Part shown: positions 61,705 to 64,000 of the stretch, piece after piece
Numbering within the stretch: the stretch's first letter is position 1
How the letters are laid out: every line of letters starts with the position of its first letter
Translations under genes and position numbers: made by a program
The notes under the pieces: model-generated
What the model was told of the DNA's origin: nothing
Database searches by the model: none
What the model saw: the letters and a program-made list of their open reading frames with translations, nothing else
Source of the DNA: Gammaproteobacteria bacterium
GTDB taxonomy: Bacteria > Pseudomonadota > Gammaproteobacteria > Pseudomonadales > Azotimanducaceae_A
Direction: 5' to 3'
NCBI GenBank assembly: GCA_012960755.1
Contig: DUAT01000057.1
Span: forward strand, 165,899-229,898
DNA: 64,000 nt

Positions 61705-63129
61705 GTGAATAGTAAGACAATAAACCCTCCAGACGCGATGCACCTGCCCGGTCTGATACACGCCTGCCTTTGCTTTGTGGGTTTACTGGTTTGGATCAGT
61801 GTTGGCATCTTTATATTGGATGCCGGACTGCACGGTATACTACTGGTAGGGTTAACCTGGGTAGCGCTGAATGTGATGGCACTGGGTTTTGACTATCAGC
61901 AATTGCGCATCGCGATGTTGACAGGCATGGGGCGTGCCATGCCAGCGCTATTTATATTTCTGTTGATCGGCGTGGTCATTGCCACCTTCATATTAAGTGG
62001 CACCGTGGGCACGCTGGTTTATTACGGCTTGATATTCCTGCATCCGGCCATCTTTCTGCCCGCCGGGCTGATTCTTTGTAGTTTGATGTCCCTGGCTACA
62101 GGTACTTCATGGGGCACCGTGGGCACAGGCGGAATCGTGTTAATCAGTATAGGTGGCGCCATGGGCATGCCGTTACCGCTGGTGGCGGGGATGATTATCT
62201 CAGGGGCAAGCTTTGGTGACAAAATGTCACCCGTCTCCGACACGACCAACCTCGCCGCGTTGTCGGCTGACACTGATCTGTACGCGCATATCAAGAGTAT
62301 GATGTACACCACTATCCCCAGTTATCTCATCGTACTCATCGCCTTCTCCTGGATGGGTCTTTCCTTTGCCGAACAACAGCTGCCCGACGCTGAGCTCCAG
62401 GTTTTACTCAATGGCCTGGATGCCACTTATGAGATTAATCTGCTGATGCTCTTGCCGATGGTTGTGTTAATGGCGCTCGCAATTCGCAAGGTCGCAGCCG
62501 AAGCAGCCATGATGGTAGCTTCTCTTGTAGCGATGCTGCTGGCAATCCTAGTCCAGGGTGCTGGCGTCGGGCAGGTACTGACGAGCCTCTTTGACGGCGC
62601 CTCGGCTGAAACCGGGATTGAAACCCTGGATATACTGCTGAATCGTGGCGGCATTACGGACATGGCATGGACATTTACGCTTTCCGTGATAGCAATTTCC
62701 CTGGGCGCACTACTCGAACACTTTGGTTTCCTTAAAGTGCTGTTCGACGCTGTATTGAGTGGACTGAAACGTCAGGCAGCGATTGTTACAGGCTCAATTC
62801 TCACCGCACTAGGCGGCAATATTGTCTTGAGTGAATCCTATATATCGATCATCCTCGGGGGACAATTGTTCAAAGATGCCTACAACAAATCAGGCATTGA
62901 CCGTTCGGTGCTGTCAAGATCCCTGGAGGAAGGCAGCACCCTGACAACTGCACTGGTGCCATGGTCAACAACCGGTGCCTTCTATACCGCAACCCTCGGT
63001 GTGGCGACGCTGGACTATGCGCAGTGGTCGCTTCTGAATTGGATTAACCCCCTGGTAGCCATACTGTTCGCTTGGCTGGGAATTGCACTTTTTCAAACAC
63101 GGAGCCGGTATGAATCGACCGAGCCTTAA
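61705..63129 (+). CDS. nhaC: NhaC-type Na+/H+ antiporter
   Basis: This is a 474-residue inner-membrane antiporter. Family features are the GVVIATFILSGTVGTLVYYG helix, the LMSLATGTSWGTVGTGGIVL segment, SGASFGDKMSPVSDTTNLAA (conserved GDKxSPxSDTT) and TALVPWSTTGAFYTATLGV. It exchanges Na+ or a related cation for H+, fitting a salty habitat. The start appears to be GTG 61705. It converges on the cyclophilin gene, 9 bases apart. Confidence 0.9.
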   Translation: MNSKTINPPDAMHLPGLIHACLCFVGLLVWISVGIFILDAGLHGILLVGLTWVALNVMALGFDYQQLRIAMLTGMGRAMPALFIFLLIGVVIATFILSGTVGTLVYYGLIFLHPAIFLPAGLILCSLMSLATGTSWGTVGTGGIVLISIGGAMGMPLPLVAGMIISGASFGDKMSPVSDTTNLAALSADTDLYAHIKSMMYTTIPSYLIVLIAFSWMGLSFAEQQLPDAELQVLLNGLDATYEINLLMLLPMVVLMALAIRKVAAEAAMMVASLVAMLLAILVQGAGVGQVLTSLFDGASAETGIETLDILLNRGGITDMAWTFTLSVIAISLGALLEHFGFLKVLFDAVLSGLKRQAAIVTGSILTALGGNIVLSESYISIILGGQLFKDAYNKSGIDRSVLSRSLEEGSTLTTALVPWSTTGAFYTATLGVATLDYAQWSLLNWINPLVAILFAWLGIALFQTRSRYESTEP

Positions 63130-63138
63130 CTTCAGCCC

Positions 63139-63846
63139 CTATTCAATCCGAATAGTTGCTTTGCTGATCTGGAGCATCTCACTGGTTTTGCCGGAGCGAC
63201 TACCGACTTTCTCCAGAGCAGCCAGCGTTTCCTGACCACTGATAATCTCACCAAAGATGGTGTGTTTACCGTCCAGAAATATCGTCGGAACAAACGTTAT
63301 AAAGAACTGGCTGCCGTCCGTACCAGGGCCCGCGTTAGCCATACTCAACAGACCCGGACGATCATGGCTGGTGCTGCCATCGAATTCACCCGCGTAGTTG
63401 TAACCGGGTCCACCCCTGCCTGTACCCGTTGGGTCACCGCCCTGGGCCATAAACCCCGGTATTACCCGGTGGAAGATGACATCGTCGTAGAATCCGTTTT
63501 CAGTCAGGTAGACGGTGCTTGTTACATGCATGGGTGCACTTTGATGGAACAATCTAAAGGACATGGCACCCTTGTTGGTCTTCATATCCCAGAAATAGGA
63601 TTTACCGGCCTCAAACGACATCAGATCCGGCTGTTCAAGGCTCTGTTTCCATCCCAGGTCAGACTTGTCGATGCCTGAAGCGGCGATTTCAGGTTGCGCC
63701 TGTTGTTCATCTGACACTTCAGATTCCATCGGTGCCGTAGCTTCCTGGCTGGATTGAACACCGGTATCTGTCGGACCGGGCTTATCACTGCAAGCACTGA
63801 CAAATAATAAGATCACAACGCTGAGTACAGAAAACCTTGATTTCAT
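63139..63846 (-). CDS. Cyclophilin-type peptidyl-prolyl isomerase, lipoprotein
   Basis: This is a 235-residue protein with a lipoprotein signal (VVILLFVSACSDK, Cys at about 19), so it is membrane-anchored in the periplasm. A Glu/Gln/Ser-rich linker (about 20-65) leads to a cyclophilin domain with FHRVIPGFMAQGGDPTGTGR, SMANAGPGTDGSQFFITF and DGKHTIFGEIISGQE. It catalyses proline isomerisation in exported proteins. ATG 63846 has AAGGTGG upstream. Confidence 0.92.
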   Translation of the reverse strand: MKSRFSVLSVVILLFVSACSDKPGPTDTGVQSSQEATAPMESEVSDEQQAQPEIAASGIDKSDLGWKQSLEQPDLMSFEAGKSYFWDMKTNKGAMSFRLFHQSAPMHVTSTVYLTENGFYDDVIFHRVIPGFMAQGGDPTGTGRGGPGYNYAGEFDGSTSHDRPGLLSMANAGPGTDGSQFFITFVPTIFLDGKHTIFGEIISGQETLAALEKVGSRSGKTSEMLQISKATIRIE

Positions 63847-64000
63847 TTTTCCACCTTGATTCTTGATTTAACTAATCTCACAGCAACGCTGCTGCTTTCA
63901 CATAATATCCGGACTGGCGAAATACTACACTAGGGAAGCTAGGAAACCTCTGAATAAGTCCTGATATTATGGCATAATTCACCTAACGGTAAAACGAAGG
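63847..64000. other. Right edge: AT-rich sequence, no gene
   Basis: This is upstream of the cyclophilin gene. I see no coding frame. The stretch GGAAACCTCTGAATAAGTCC near 63950 resembles the outer end of some insertion sequences, but the window stops before this could be confirmed. Confidence 0.3.

Overview
The window looks like a chromosomal segment of a heterotrophic, probably aquatic or marine gammaproteobacterium. This is judged from gene style (RND efflux pair, NnrU, M32 carboxypeptidase, spinster-type MFS, DUF6614, DUF5916, ETFB-methyltransferase-like protein) and moderate base composition. No rRNA, tRNA, CRISPR, phage or complete insertion sequence was recognised, so the taxonomic reading is tentative.

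Layout. 1-17 kb: sugar-type MFS carrier, coniferyl-aldehyde-type ALDH, a catalytic-domain-less S9-type propeller protein, alpha/beta hydrolase plus enoyl-CoA hydratase, a DUF5916 outer-membrane protein, ChaC, M20 amidohydrolase, ketopantoate-reductase-like protein, PhyH oxygenase, GST, carboxymuconolactone-decarboxylase-family protein, NnrU, VOC protein and an ACAD10/11-like phosphotransferase. 17-20.3 kb: spinster MFS, then a small accessory patch with vapBC and a scar made of two broken genes (MaoC N-terminus joined to a propeller C-terminus). 20.3-25 kb: SCP2-like protein, diiron ferritin-like protein and the 2-oxoacid:ferredoxin oxidoreductase pair (korAB type). 25-34 kb: LLM oxidoreductase, PhyH oxygenase, HEAT-like secreted protein, glmS with a divergent TrmB regulator, an unknown repeat-motif protein, M32 carboxypeptidase and a histidine phosphatase. 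34-45 kb: acyl-CoA carboxylase beta subunit, PhyH plus acyl-CoA dehydrogenase operon, MFS, class III CoA-transferase, DUF6614-GFA-gdhA operon, an orphan peptide-binding protein and a lipase. 45-49.5 kb: RND pump and its adaptor.

49.6-52.7 kb is the most unusual part. It is a run of very small, mostly damaged genes, all on the minus strand, separated by imperfect inverted repeats with the architecture of integron attC sites. The clearest is the 58-bp site at 50372-50429, immediately after a cold-shock gene. Others lie at 50737-50845, 51119-51196 and 52024-52067. The cargo is a cold-shock protein, a DinB fragment, a DUF402 protein, a frameshifted BrnT toxin with a stub of BrnA, and unknowns. 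No integrase is present, so this resembles a decaying attC cluster lacking an integrase (CALIN).

52.8-64 kb returns to ordinary chromosome: acyl-CoA dehydrogenase, two MBL-fold hydrolases, a short DUF1631-like protein, nitroreductase, M28 peptidase plus MFS operon, methyltransferase, NhaC antiporter and a lipoprotein cyclophilin.

The overall metabolic theme is oxidation of acyl-CoA, aromatic-aldehyde and branched or isoprenoid-like substrates (three PhyH oxygenases, two acyl-CoA dehydrogenases, enoyl-CoA hydratase, CoA-transferase, carboxylase subunit) together with peptide turnover. I did not find a complete, clearly novel multi-gene system. The best leads are the cassette cluster, the TrmB-glmS switch and the KAxFxS repeat protein.
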